NCBI GenBank assembly: GCA_016188575.1
Contig: JACPHN010000269.1
Location: forward strand, 1-64,000
Direction of reading: 5' to 3'
DNA from: Candidatus Schekmanbacteria bacterium
Lineage (GTDB): Bacteria; CSSED10-310; JACPHN01
DNA length: 64,000 bases
Positions 1 through 8,587 of this stretch are shown one piece after another. Position numbers and translations under genes: made by a program. Within the stretch, counting starts at the first letter, position 1; every line of letters begins with the position of its first letter. The notes under the pieces are model-generated. The model was not told the DNA's origin and made no database searches. It saw only the letters and a list, made by a program, of their open reading frames with translations.

Positions 1-2
1 GC

Positions 3-65
3 GCCCCCAAAGGCGAGAGCTTGCAGTTCTCCCACGGCGAGTTGCCCGCTCGGGACACCTTTTGA
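3..65 (+). CDS. 3' end of an unidentified gene (truncated by window edge)
   Basis: The third forward frame is open from the window edge to a TGA at 63-65 and encodes the last 20 residues of a protein ending in ELPARDTF. Nearly every codon ends in G or C, as in the real genes nearby, while the other two frames give arginine/proline-rich nonsense. The fragment is too short to name, so it is reported only as the probable tail of a gene lying mostly outside the window. Confidence 0.4.
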   Translation, partial: APKGESLQFSHGELPARDTF

Positions 66-201
66 CAGGGATTTCGCGCCTCCGCCACGGCCTCAGGTCG
101 CTCCACCAAGCGAATCTGCCGCTCGTTGCGCATCTCGTGGGTTCATCGCGCCCCCAATGCCGGGCCGGGGATCGCCGGACCGCGACTGATCCGCCCCGAT
201 T

Positions 202-227
202 GCCGGGCGCGACAAGTCGCGCCCGGC
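202..227. repeat. Perfect 12-bp inverted repeat with AA loop
   Basis: Positions 202-213 (GCCGGGCGCGAC) and 216-227 (GTCGCGCCCGGC) are exact reverse complements separated by AA. There is no T-tract, so this is not a standard intrinsic terminator. It lies between the gene tail ending at 65 and the 3' end of sodB at 304. It could act as a Rho-dependent or bidirectional end structure, or be a palindromic protein site. Nothing else is visible between 66 and 303. Confidence 0.6.
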
Positions 228-303
228 GGGGCGCCTCAGGTGTAATGCAGATGCGGCCGACGTCGGCGACCGTAGAGCCGCGACCCCTTGCCGCACCCGG
301 TGG

Positions 304-882
304 CTATCGCAGATTGGACGCGACGAAATCCCAGTTGACCAGGTGATCCATGAAGGTTTTTATGTAATTCGGGCGCGCGTTACGGTAGTCGATATAGTAC
401 GCGTGCTCCCATACATCGATGGTCAACAGCGGTTTCTTGCCATGTTTCTGTGGCAGATCGGCATTGCCGGTGTTCATGATGGACAGGTCCTGACCGTCTT
501 TGACCAGCCAGGCCCAGCCGGATCCGAACAGTGTAGTGGCTGCGGTGCTGAGCTCCTCACGAAACTTGGCGAACGAACCGAAGTAGCGATCGATGGCTTC
601 CGCAAGATCGCCTGAAGGAAGGCCGCCGCCACCTGGCCTCATGCAGCTCCAGTAGAAGGTGTGGTTGAAAGTCTGGGCGGCGTTGTTGAAGATACCGCCC
701 TCTGTTTCGACGATGAGCTCATCGAGTTTCTTCTTCTCCAGGGCCGCCCCGGCGACGAGGTTGTTGAGGTTGTTCACGTATGCTTGGTGGTGCTTGCCGT
801 AGTGATACTCGAGCGTTTCGGCACTGAGATGCGGTTGGAGAGCGTCCTTGGCGTACGGCAGAACTGGAAGTTCGAATGCCAT
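304..882 (-). CDS. sodB: Iron superoxide dismutase
   Basis: This 192-residue protein has the usual length of a cytoplasmic Fe/Mn superoxide dismutase, which converts superoxide to peroxide and oxygen. The four metal ligands are visible as H27 (EYHYGKHH), H74 (NHTFYW), and D156 and H160 (DVWEHAYY). The glutamine at Q70 in NNAAQTFNHTFYW is the position typical of iron-type enzymes. A strong AAAGGAG ribosome site precedes the ATG at 882. The gene stands alone with its own candidate promoter. The leader holds a GC inverted repeat (901-917, GCGGCGC/GCGCCGC). Function is secure; iron specificity is inferred from the glutamine position. Confidence 0.97.
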   Translation of the reverse strand: MAFELPVLPYAKDALQPHLSAETLEYHYGKHHQAYVNNLNNLVAGAALEKKKLDELIVETEGGIFNNAAQTFNHTFYWSCMRPGGGGLPSGDLAEAIDRYFGSFAKFREELSTAATTLFGSGWAWLVKDGQDLSIMNTGNADLPQKHGKKPLLTIDVWEHAYYIDYRNARPNYIKTFMDHLVNWDFVASNLR

Positions 883-948
883 GATCGAGCTCCTTTCTGG
901 GCGGCGCTACGCGCCGCTCGAAGTGAAAAAAGGCCGAAGCTGCCGGCG

Positions 949-977
949 ATTCTAGCCTTGTGCGGGGGCAGGCGCAA
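949..977 (-). promoter_or_regulatory. Candidate sigma-70 promoter of sodB
   Basis: On the minus strand TTGCGC (977-972) is followed after exactly 17 bases by TAGAAT (954-949), five of six matches to the -10 consensus. It lies about 65 bases upstream of the sodB start and nothing else could use it. A short hairpin followed by six T lies just downstream in the leader, which might attenuate the transcript. Confidence 0.45.
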
Positions 978-1169
978 CAAGTCCCCAGTAGCTGAATCCA
1001 CCGTTGATCGAGGCAGAGCTCCGAAACGCCGCCCACGCCATCGCCGATGTCGTGGGCGAGAGCGGGTCGATGGGAACGATCCGCGTCCGCAGCACGGTCT
1101 GTGGCGGCGAGGTGGGGGAGCCGAAGATGAACGGCAGGAAAATCCAACCTTCCATAGAGCGGGCTCGTG

Positions 1170-1550
1170 TCAGTCCCACATGGCAGCGGGGAGGTGTTCG
1201 CGAATCAACCGATCCTTCGTGAGCAGGGACGCGCCCTGCAGTAGCGCTTGGGCCACGATCAGGCGGTCGAAGGGGTCGCGGGTCCAGCCGAGGCAACAGG
1301 CCTGCTCCACCAGCGGACCGAGTAGAGTCTCTACCACCCGCAGGCCGAGCCGGGTGCCCAGGTCGGCCAAGATAGCGGCAGGCGGCACGGTCACGCGACC
1401 GATCTCATGCAGATACTGAAGCTCCAACACGACCGCCGGAGAAACGCCGAGTACCTCCGCCTCCTCGAGCCGTCGCTGCGCTCCAGCCGGGAAGCGCTCC
1501 AAATCCCCAGCGTAGAGCCAGACCACTGCGTGGGTGTCCAGAAAAATCAT
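1170..1550 (-). CDS. vapC: PIN-domain toxin (VapC type)
   Basis: This is a 126-residue PIN-domain ribonuclease. The conserved acidic residues are visible in MIFLDTHAVVW near the N-terminus, in TRDPFDRLIVAQA and in LLTKDRL near the C-terminus, the pattern that binds magnesium in VapC toxins. The ATG at 1550 overlaps the antitoxin stop codon (ATGA), so the pair is translationally coupled. This favours it over the alternative start three codons upstream. VapC toxins cut tRNA or rRNA when the labile antitoxin is lost. The target here cannot be read from the sequence. Confidence 0.88.
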   Translation of the reverse strand: MIFLDTHAVVWLYAGDLERFPAGAQRRLEEAEVLGVSPAVVLELQYLHEIGRVTVPPAAILADLGTRLGLRVVETLLGPLVEQACCLGWTRDPFDRLIVAQALLQGASLLTKDRLIREHLPAAMWD

Positions 1551-1771
1551 GGCCGCCATTCGGATGTCCAGTCGAGGTGGACCAGTTCCTCCGGGTCGCC
1601 GCGCACGACTCCGTCCCGTCGTACGAGGGCCCCAAGACGGTCGCCGGGCGGAGGCTCTGCCCGGACAATGCGCAGGATTTTGCCGTGACGCTCGATCTCC
1701 ACTGGCATCCCGGTTGCCAGCACCTCGTCGAGGATGTGGTAGATGTCGGCACGCAGTTGGGTCGGTGTCAT
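1547..1771 (-). CDS. vapB: Antitoxin of the VapBC-type pair
   Basis: This 74-residue protein begins MTPTQLRADIYHILDEV and continues with MPVEIERHGKILRIV. That layout, a short helix pair then a strand with a basic patch, is typical of Phd/YefM-like antitoxins, which bind DNA through the N-terminus and the toxin through the C-terminus. The frame is open further upstream but that part is arginine/proline-rich and lacks a convincing ribosome site, so the ATG at 1771 is chosen. It overlaps the toxin start by four bases. Such pairs usually repress their own promoter. Confidence 0.8.
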   Translation of the reverse strand: MTPTQLRADIYHILDEVLATGMPVEIERHGKILRIVRAEPPPGDRLGALVRRDGVVRGDPEELVHLDWTSEWRP

Positions 1772-2169
1772 GCGATTTCCGGCGCGGAAACCACCGGGTT
1801 CGGGAACCCTCCCATCGCCTTCGGCGACGGGCGCCGCTCTGGACCTCGCTGCGCTCGGTTCAGCCGGCGGAGGAAGCGCCTCTCCATGTCGTAGGGTTGC
1901 CGTCTGCTTGCTGGAGCAGGCGGCAGTGTTTGGACGAGTTTTCTTGCAGCGTACCGACCGCAGCCTGGACGTTGAACGAGCCACTGGCCCGCACCACCGC
2001 CCGCTCCAAGTCCCCGGGTGGCAAGGCTGTCTTCTATAGCGCTTGCGCCGCATTCGCTAGCCGTGCGGAAACCCGAAGCGATCCACGCACATGGGCAAGT
2101 TCTCCTGAGTCGCAGGTTATCCCCTGGACGTACGTACGTCAAGATGCTAGCGTACGCAGTGCTAACTGC
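1772..2169. other. Intergenic stretch without a supportable gene
   Basis: About 400 bases lie between the 3' end of the Ser/Thr kinase gene and the toxin-antitoxin pair. No frame shows convincing codon use or a recognisable product. A short palindromic tract of repeated ACGTACGT at about 2129-2140 lies near the kinase end, and the antitoxin promoter should lie in the part next to 1772, but no clear -35/-10 pair was found. Confidence 0.5.
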
Positions 2170-5100
2170 CTACTGTGCGCCACCTCGCCCGGCGGCGCGC
2201 AACAAGTAGGCGATCTCCGGACGCCTGGCGAAGCTCTCGCGATAGGACTCAGGACAGGCGGCCAACCACTCGGCGGCATCGTGAGCTGCCCGCTGGCGAA
2301 GCCGGAACCTGGTTTCGTGGGCGCCAAGCAGGTCCATGGCGCGGTCCATGATGAAATAGGCGGCGGGCGCGGAGACGCGAAGCCCGGACGCGGCGCCGAG
2401 TTTGAGCACGTTGCGCGCGGCGGCCAGCGCAGTAGCCGGGTCGCGGCCCAGCATCGATTCTCCGCGCACCGTCCAGGCGAGCGGAAGCGATTCGCAAAGA
2501 TCCCAGCCCGCGGTTGGGGCCATCGGCAGCATCACCTCGGCGGGACGCCCAGTGGTCAGGTCAACCGCGACGCGTGCAACCGCATCCCAGCCCGGGGCTG
2601 TCGCCGCCGCCGCCCGGAGGTTTGCAAGCGTCGCGGCCAGCTCCTCGCTGCTGGCGCCTTCCGCATGCGCGCAGCGCCACAGGCCGAAGGCTGCGACTAC
2701 CGTGCCGCGATCGCTTGTCTTGGTCGCCGCATACAGCTCGACCACCCGCCGCCATAGCGCCGCTGCTCCGCCGCTGTCGCCGAGGTCGTACAGAAGCCTT
2801 GCCAGAAACGCTCCGACGCCCGCCTGGAGCTGTGGGTTCTGTGTCGGCTCCGCCTGGGATTCGGCGGCGCGAAGATGTTCGAGTGCCGCAGTCAGGTCGC
2901 CACGCAAGTGCCTGATTCGACCGACCTCGAGCTCCGACTCGGCAATCATCGGCGCGGTTCGGCTGCGCTGCGCGCACGTCAGGGCTTCCCGAGCCATCTG
3001 CTCCGCGGCGGCGAGGTCCCCACGTGCGGAATGCGCAACTGAGAAGTTGATCAGCGTAACGATCTCGGCCGGCACGTGAAAGGTCTCACGGGCCAATTCC
3101 AACGACTCTGCGAGCATCGGAAGTGCCTGGTCCGTGTCCGCTCTGCTCGTGTGGATGTGAGCCAGGTTGCCCACGGCAATTCCCAGGTCGTAACGATTAC
3201 CGGTTGCGCGGAAGATCTCGATCGCGTCCCGAAAGCGCTCGATCCCCTCTGCGGATTCCCCCTGGCATTGCGCTAGCGTCCCCAGGTTGGTCAGCGACCC
3301 GCCGGTTCCGTCGCGATCGCCTACCGCTCGCCTCGTCTCCAGACCGCGCAGCAAGTAGGCTTTGGCCGTCGCCATGTCGCCGGTCGTAAGGTGCAAGAGC
3401 CCGACGTTGGTGATCAGATAGCCCGCGGCTTTGGACACCGCGTTTGCCCCGGGCATGCCCTGCGCTCGTTGGGCCTCCGCTGCTGCCCCGGCGTCTCCGA
3501 GACCGACAAGGATGCCGAGGCGCATCCCCACGGCATGAAGCGCATCCTCCGGGCTCCCGGCAAGGTGCGCGGCGTGCTCCGATTCCAGCAGGAGCTCGGC
3601 CGCGCGCTTGGCCTGTCCCAGGCGGAATAGCAATGCCGCCCGGCGCAGAATGAGGCTCGCTCTTTGCCGCTGCGCCGCTGCCGAGCTCTCACCGGTCCAC
3701 AGCTCTGCGGCGCGCTTCAGCAGCTCTGCTGCTTCCTGGGGCGCCTGCCGGCCCTGTGGGGACTCCGCGGCGACCTCGTACCAGGTGCGCGCCTCGTCTG
3801 CTTTCCCGGCCAGGTCGAAGTGGCGTGCCAGGGCGCCGAGCTCGACGTTTTCGCCTTGCCGGAGGTGCAGCAGCGCCTCCGCAATGGCGCCATGCAAGGC
3901 GGCGCGCGCCTGCGCATCCAGCTCCAAATAGGCCGTTTCGAGCAGCTTGGCGTGAGCAAAGCGCAACAGCCCATCCGCTCCGGCCTCGAGAATCTGGCGA
4001 CGTTCGAGCTCGCGAAGAGCGCCGTTCACGCTCGCCTCGGCGATGCCTTCGAGGGCGCCGCCACGCGCCGCGGCGACCACTGCCTGGAGCAGTGACTCGT
4101 CAATGGTGGCGCCGGCCGCGGATGCAAGCTGTAGAACACTTCGCGCCTCGTGGGACAGGGTCGCGAAGCGCTTTAGAATCAGGTCACGAATCGCGCGAGG
4201 CAGGGGCAGAGCCTCGCAGCGATCGCCATCGACCACGCCGGCAAGCGCCTCGGACATCTGCCACCGGCCCCACTCATCTCGCCACAAGTACCCGTGATCA
4301 ACCGCTCCGCGCAAATACTCCGCGACAAAGAACGGATTCCCGTCCGCCCACGTGGCAACGTGGCTGCTGAAGTGCTCGGGAGGCGGATCGAGCGCGAGCA
4401 TGTCCCCGACCATGGTGATCACTGCCGGCATTGGCAGGCGGCCGAGCGGAATGGCTTGGTTGCTGGGGATCGCGAGCAGTTGCTGCATTCTCTCGTTCAC
4501 GGCTTCGCGTCGCACGGTTGCCAGGACAAGCATGGGAAGGCCGCCCGCGCGGATCTCGGCGAGCGCGTGCTCCAGAACCGCAAGACTGAGCTCATCCGCC
4601 CACTGCAGATCGTCCAAGACCAGAAGCAGGGCGCGGCCGCTCGCGAACGCGCGCAAGGTCTCCGTCATAAACTGCTGCACTCTGCGGACGGCGGCCAGCC
4701 CCGGAAGCTCGGCGGGCGGCGGCCAATCGGCAATTCCTGGGAGCGGGGCGATTGCTGGCTGAAAGGCGCTGAGGACGCGACCGCGCTCCCCGAAAATGCG
4801 CTCAACGGCCGGCGCACCCAACTCCAAGCACTGGTCGCCAAGTTGCCGGAGCGGCCGCTTGAACGCTTCCAGCGCGTCGCGGCGATGCTCGCTGCACTCG
4901 CCGGTAAGCACGGGCACGTCGAGCTCCTCGGCAATGCGCACGGCCTCCAGGGCAACTCTGGTCTTCCCGATGCCGCTCTCGCCGACCAGAAAGAGAACGC
5001 CGCCCGTCCCCGCGCCCAGGGAGGCCACAGCCGACCGGATGGTCGCCAGCACGTCGTCGCGACCGATCACGCCAGGGCGATAGAGATACGTGCGCGGGGC

Positions 5101-5973
5101 TGGAGCTGCGTGGTAGGCGCTGTCGCCCGCCCCTACGCCCGTGAGGACCGACGCGACCGTGTCGGCGTACCCGATCCGCTCCCGCGGCTCTTTTCGCAGT
5201 AGCCCTAGCACCAGACGGTCCAGCCGCGGATCGAGGTCCGCGACGAGCTGTGAGGGTGTGGGAGCCGGCTCGCGCAGGTGGGAGACCAGGACTGCGTAAG
5301 GGGAGTCTGCCACAAAAGGAGGTCGCCCCGTCAGCAGCTCGAAAAGCAAACAACCGATGGCATACAAGTCCGTGCGCGCGTCTGCCACGAGGCCGGCGAT
5401 CTGCTCAGGTGACATGTAGCTGATCGTGCCGCCCGCGGAAGCGTGCGCCGCCAACACTTCACGGCCCCCGAGCGGGCTGAACTTCGCCGCGAGGCCAAAA
5501 TCCACGAGCACGGGTTGACCGGTCGCGGTCACCAGGATGTTCTGCGGTTTCAGATCGCGGTGCACAATCCCCTCGCCATGCACGTAGGCAAGCACGTCGC
5601 ATACTCGTCGGAGCGCGGTCAGCGACCGCGCGCGCTGTTCGTCGGGGCATGCCGGCGCAAACGGTGGGGAGCAATATCGCGTGAGGGTGTCGCCTTCGAT
5701 GATCTCCATCGCATACCAGGGCAGGCCACCCTGGTCGCCCCAGGCGACGATGCGCACGACTCCTGGATGGCAGATGTCCTGGAGTGCCTGGGCCTCGCGC
5801 CTCAGATTTCGAATAGCGGCGGAATCCGCGCGCGCCAGCGCCTTGACGGCCACTGGCTCACCGGACCTGACGTCGGTGCAGCGATAAACCGCACCTTGTC
5901 CACCTCTACCGAGGACGCGATCAACGCGATACGGGCCGATAGTCTTGGGGAGCTCGGAATCGACGCTTTCCAG
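2170..5973 (-). CDS. Large Ser/Thr protein kinase with ATPase and TPR modules
   Basis: This cytoplasmic multidomain regulator of about 1267 residues starts with a Hanks-type kinase: glycine loop LGRGGQGAVY, ATP lysine in VAVK (K44), catalytic loop HRDLKPQN (D140), DFG (D158) and the MSPEQ segment. An AAA-type ATPase follows (Walker A GESGIGKT, Walker B-like LLLVLDDLQWAD), then a long TPR-rich C-terminal half. This architecture is known from myxobacterial and other large regulatory kinases with a COG3899-type predicted ATPase. The first in-frame ATG/GTG/TTG is GTG 5853, but starting there deletes the glycine loop. The frame stays open upstream, and CTG 5973 has GGAG nine bases before it, so that start is proposed. 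The gene lies just downstream of the tRNA-Phe terminator. Substrates are unknown. Confidence 0.85.
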   Translation of the reverse strand: MESVDSELPKTIGPYRVDRVLGRGGQGAVYRCTDVRSGEPVAVKALARADSAAIRNLRREAQALQDICHPGVVRIVAWGDQGGLPWYAMEIIEGDTLTRYCSPPFAPACPDEQRARSLTALRRVCDVLAYVHGEGIVHRDLKPQNILVTATGQPVLVDFGLAAKFSPLGGREVLAAHASAGGTISYMSPEQIAGLVADARTDLYAIGCLLFELLTGRPPFVADSPYAVLVSHLREPAPTPSQLVADLDPRLDRLVLGLLRKEPRERIGYADTVASVLTGVGAGDSAYHAAPAPRTYLYRPGVIGRDDVLATIRSAVASLGAGTGGVLFLVGESGIGKTRVALEAVRIAEELDVPVLTGECSEHRRDALEAFKRPLRQLGDQCLELGAPAVERIFGERGRVLSAFQPAIAPLPGIADWPPPAELPGLAAVRRVQQFMTETLRAFASGRALLLVLDDLQWADELSLAVLEHALAEIRAGGLPMLVLATVRREAVNERMQQLLAIPSNQAIPLGRLPMPAVITMVGDMLALDPPPEHFSSHVATWADGNPFFVAEYLRGAVDHGYLWRDEWGRWQMSEALAGVVDGDRCEALPLPRAIRDLILKRFATLSHEARSVLQLASAAGATIDESLLQAVVAAARGGALEGIAEASVNGALRELERRQILEAGADGLLRFAHAKLLETAYLELDAQARAALHGAIAEALLHLRQGENVELGALARHFDLAGKADEARTWYEVAAESPQGRQAPQEAAELLKRAAELWTGESSAAAQRQRASLILRRAALLFRLGQAKRAAELLLESEHAAHLAGSPEDALHAVGMRLGILVGLGDAGAAAEAQRAQGMPGANAVSKAAGYLITNVGLLHLTTGDMATAKAYLLRGLETRRAVGDRDGTGGSLTNLGTLAQCQGESAEGIERFRDAIEIFRATGNRYDLGIAVGNLAHIHTSRADTDQALPMLAESLELARETFHVPAEIVTLINFSVAHSARGDLAAAEQMAREALTCAQRSRTAPMIAESELEVGRIRHLRGDLTAALEHLRAAESQAEPTQNPQLQAGVGAFLARLLYDLGDSGGAAALWRRVVELYAATKTSDRGTVVAAFGLWRCAHAEGASSEELAATLANLRAAAATAPGWDAVARVAVDLTTGRPAEVMLPMAPTAGWDLCESLPLAWTVRGESMLGRDPATALAAARNVLKLGAASGLRVSAPAAYFIMDRAMDLLGAHETRFRLRQRAAHDAAEWLAACPESYRESFARRPEIAYLLRAAGRGGAQ

Positions 5974-6043
5974 CGGCGCAGTCTCCGGTGCGGCTAGCGT
6001 GACGCGCGGACTTCTTGCTGGCTCGGCGAGCAGCCCTCTATGG

Positions 6044-6075
6044 CGAAAAGCCCGGAGGCCGAAACGGCCTCCGGG
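6044..6075 (-). terminator. Intrinsic terminator of tRNA-Phe
   Basis: A perfect 10-bp stem (CCCGGAGGCC/GGCCTCCGGG, 6051-6075) with a five-base loop is followed on the minus strand by CTTTTCGCC. It lies 13 bases past the 3' end of the tRNA gene, as expected for its terminator, and separates the tRNA transcript from the kinase gene. Confidence 0.85.
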
Positions 6076-6088
6076 CGCGTTGCTGACG

Positions 6089-6161
6089 TGCCGAGGGTCG
6101 GAATTGAACCAACGACACGGGGATTTTCAGTCCCCTGCTCTGCCGACTGAGCTACCTCGGC
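6089..6161 (-). tRNA. tRNA-Phe (GAA)
   Basis: The 73-base gene folds as a standard cloverleaf. The acceptor stem is GCCGAGG/CCTCGGC, the D arm carries GCTC/GAGC, the anticodon stem is GGGGA/TCCCC with loop CTGAAAA (anticodon GAA), and the T arm is GTTGG-TTCAATT-CCGAC. The discriminator base is A. The 3' CCA is not encoded (the acceptor is followed by CGT), so it must be added after transcription. A strong promoter and a terminator flank it, so it is a single-gene unit. Confidence 0.97.
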
Positions 6162-6171
6162 AACGCGAACC

Positions 6172-6200
6172 ACTATACGACAATGCGTGTTTCTCGTCAA
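6172..6200 (-). promoter_or_regulatory. Sigma-70 promoter of tRNA-Phe
   Basis: On the minus strand TTGACG (6200-6195) and TATAGT (6177-6172) are separated by exactly 17 bases. Each matches the consensus at five of six positions. The -10 box ends 11 bases before the mature tRNA 5' end, the usual layout of a tRNA promoter. Confidence 0.85.
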
Positions 6201-6291
6201 GCCTGCCGCGCCGCCCTGAATGCGCCGTCGAAGCGACCTGCATGCGCGCCGGACGGCGATGCCGGAGCCCATGCGCGGCGAGACGTTCCTG

Positions 6292-6924
6292 CTACTCAAG
6301 CACGCGGACCACGACCCGGCGATTCTTCGCCCGGCCGTCGCGCGTGTCGTTTTCCGCAACGGGTCGGCTCTCGCCGTAGGAGATCACGTTCATCTTGTGC
6401 AGGGGAAAAGCGTGAGCCGCGGCCAGATAGTCGTGGACAGCGGCAGCCCGGCCGAGTCCTAGCCGCTGGTTGTATTCTTCGTCGCCGCTGCTGTCGGTGT
6501 GGCCTTCGATTTCGATCCAGATCCCCTTGTTCTGCTCCTTGAGCTTGCTTGCCAGCTCGTCCAGGAGCAGCTTGCCTTCCGCGCCGAGCACGGAGCTATC
6601 CGTGGCAAACCGCAGTGCGTCTGTCGACAAGGTTACTTCGAACAGGAGCTTGCCTTGCGCAATGCGACGGGTCTCCGTTTGCAGCTCGCCGATCGCGGTC
6701 TCCGCCTGTCCGGTGCGTTGCTCGGAGGAGTCGGCGCGCTCTTCCAAGGTGCCGATGCGCGTCTGGCTGTCCTCCACCTGAGCTTCAACCGTGTCGATGC
6801 GCTTCCCGGTCTCGCCCAGCCCACGGTTGACGTAGCTCTTGGTGGCACACCCCGCACCGAGCACGAGCAGTGCGGCCACGGCGCAAGCCATCGCGACACA
6901 GGGATGAGTTTTTCTGGTAAACAT
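6292..6924 (-). CDS. OmpA-family lipoprotein
   Basis: The 210-residue product has a lipoprotein signal peptide with lipobox VLGAGC (lipidated Cys about residue 26). A predicted coiled coil of about 60 residues follows (repeated E/R-rich heptads such as SQTRIGTLEERADSSEQR), then a C-terminal OmpA-like peptidoglycan-binding domain containing IEGHTDSSGDEEYNQRLGLGRA. Such proteins anchor the outer membrane to the cell wall. There is no Asp after the lipidated Cys (Ala +2), which is compatible with outer-membrane sorting. It is transcribed away from the xanthine-dehydrogenase-type operon and is probably monocistronic. The coiled coil makes it longer than a plain Pal; no Tol genes are adjacent. Confidence 0.9.
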   Translation of the reverse strand: MFTRKTHPCVAMACAVAALLVLGAGCATKSYVNRGLGETGKRIDTVEAQVEDSQTRIGTLEERADSSEQRTGQAETAIGELQTETRRIAQGKLLFEVTLSTDALRFATDSSVLGAEGKLLLDELASKLKEQNKGIWIEIEGHTDSSGDEEYNQRLGLGRAAAVHDYLAAAHAFPLHKMNVISYGESRPVAENDTRDGRAKNRRVVVRVLE

Positions 6925-7042
6925 GCGTCTGGTCCTCCGGGCGTCATCCGCTACTCATGGCCTATTCCTTCATGTTAGCGCGGCCGTCAGATTCGTTCAA
7001 ATCGGTTGCGACATCAGGCGCGTGCGACCGCGCTATCGCTCG

Positions 7043-7072
7043 TTGACAGCTCGTTGGAACGGGTAGTACTCT
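7043..7072 (+). promoter_or_regulatory. Candidate promoter of the molybdenum hydroxylase operon
   Basis: A perfect TTGACA (7043-7048) is followed after 18 bases by TACTCT (7067-7072), a poor -10 element. It lies 45 bases upstream of the first ATG (7118) of the operon and is the best promoter-like pair in the gap 6925-7117. The weak -10 suggests either activator dependence or a wrong call. Confidence 0.35.
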
Positions 7073-7117
7073 GACAACATCCGTTCCGCCGCCACGGCGA
7101 ATCCCGGCGCCGCTCGC

Positions 7118-8587
7118 ATGACCTCTCTGCGCTTCTACATTAACGATGAGCTGATCGAAGAAAGCGAAGCATCGCCCAACACGACCTTGCTGCGCTATCT
7201 GCGCGACCGGCGCGGCCTGACCGGGGCGAAAGAAGGCTGTGCCGAGGGGGATTGCGGGGCCTGCACAGTCGTGATCAGTGGTGAGTCTCCAGCGGGAGAG
7301 CCGCTCCTGCGCGCGGTCAACTCGTGCCTGTTCCTGTTGCCGATGGCTCATGGCCGGCGCGTTTACACCGTGGAAGGTCTGGCGCGCAACGGCACCATGC
7401 ACGCCGTGCAGCAAGCGGCCGTGGACACTCTGTCCTCGCAATGCGGATTTTGTACGCCCGGCGTCGTGATGTCTCTGCTCGAAGCGCACTATCGAGATGA
7501 CCTGGAGTCGAACCCCGCGGCGCTCGATGATCAGCTCTGCGGTAACCTGTGCCGATGCACCGGGTATCGGCCGATACGCGAGGCGCTGGTGCGGATCGCC
7601 GGTAAGGGGCAGCGAGATGATGATATCGCGGGCCCCATACGCGCGTCGCCACCGGTGGGCCGGCAGGCGCTGACGTATGAGGCCGATGGAGAGCTCTATC
7701 AGGCACCAGGAACGCTCGACGAGGCGTTGTCCGTGCTCGCGGCCGAGCCGCGCTGCCGCATCGTCTCCGGCGGCACCGATCTCTCACTCGAGGTCACCAA
7801 GGCACATCGGCGCTTCCCACGCCTGCTGTCCCTGGAGAACGTTCCGGAGCTGCGAGCGATTGGACGTGACGCGGATTCATGGCACTTCGGCGCGGCGGTG
7901 CCCCTCGCGGACATCGAGCAAGCGACCGCTGATACCTTTCCCCCGCTCGCGCGGATGCTGCGCTACTTCGGATCTCGTCAGATCAAGCACCGGGCGACGC
8001 TCGGAGGCAACTTGTGCACGGCCTCGCCGATTGGCGACTGCGCTCCGGTACTGCTGTCCCTCGGCGCGCGCCTACGCCTACGGAGTCGCGAGGGCGCACG
8101 CGAGCTACCGCTCGACGAGCTCTACACGGGCTATCGCGCCACTGCTTTGCTTCCGGGAGAGATCCTGACCGATGTCACGATTCCGCTGCTGCCCGCTGAC
8201 GCGCGAGCGTCTGCGTACAAGGTGTCAAAGCGGCGAGAGCTCGATATCAGCGCGGTCTCCGCTGGCATGCTGGTGCGCATCGGACCCGCGAGCACGATAA
8301 CGGAAGCGCGGATCGCGTTTGGAGGGATGGCCGCGATACCGAAACGCGCGCTCGCTGTCGAACGCGAGCTGGTGGGCCGGCCGTGGACCGGAGAGGTCGT
8401 CGCCAGAGCGGTAGCGGCACTCGAGCAGGACTTTACCCCGATCGACGATCACCGCGCCAGCGCCTGGTACCGCATGTCCGTGGCGTGCAACCTGCTATGC
8501 GGCTTCTTCGAAGAGACGCGCGCCCGACATCTCCCCGCGCTGCCGCCGCTGCCGAGCTCGACGCTGAACCTGGAGAGCGCGCCATGA
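7118..8587 (+). CDS. xdhA: Xanthine dehydrogenase-type small subunit (2Fe-2S + FAD)
   Basis: The 489-residue protein carries two [2Fe-2S] clusters at its N-terminus: C41/C46/C49/C70 (GCAEGDCGAC) and C109/C112/C145/C147 (CGFCTPG, CRCTGY). An FAD-binding CO-dehydrogenase-flavoprotein domain follows (about residues 190-460, with RIVSGGTDLSLEV and TLGGNLCTASPIGD). It shuttles electrons from the molybdenum site of its partner to FAD and NAD-type acceptors. It is the first gene of a seven-gene operon and its stop overlaps the start of the large subunit (ATGA). The fused Fe-S/FAD layout matches bacterial XdhA. The substrate could be xanthine, hypoxanthine or another N-heterocycle. Confidence 0.93.
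   Translation: MTSLRFYINDELIEESEASPNTTLLRYLRDRRGLTGAKEGCAEGDCGACTVVISGESPAGEPLLRAVNSCLFLLPMAHGRRVYTVEGLARNGTMHAVQQAAVDTLSSQCGFCTPGVVMSLLEAHYRDDLESNPAALDDQLCGNLCRCTGYRPIREALVRIAGKGQRDDDIAGPIRASPPVGRQALTYEADGELYQAPGTLDEALSVLAAEPRCRIVSGGTDLSLEVTKAHRRFPRLLSLENVPELRAIGRDADSWHFGAAVPLADIEQATADTFPPLARMLRYFGSRQIKHRATLGGNLCTASPIGDCAPVLLSLGARLRLRSREGARELPLDELYTGYRATALLPGEILTDVTIPLLPADARASAYKVSKRRELDISAVSAGMLVRIGPASTITEARIAFGGMAAIPKRALAVERELVGRPWTGEVVARAVAALEQDFTPIDDHRASAWYRMSVACNLLCGFFEETRARHLPALPPLPSSTLNLESAP

Noticed and set aside
1534-2757. 407-residue forward frame across the toxin-antitoxin pair and kinase end
   Set aside because: It spans several unrelated antisense genes and an intergenic region and has no coherent protein-like composition.
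5994-6359. Minus-strand reading frame of 121 residues
   Set aside because: It reads through tRNA-Phe and its promoter and terminator; the segment with VAEVAQSAEQG is the well-known artefact of translating a tRNA gene.
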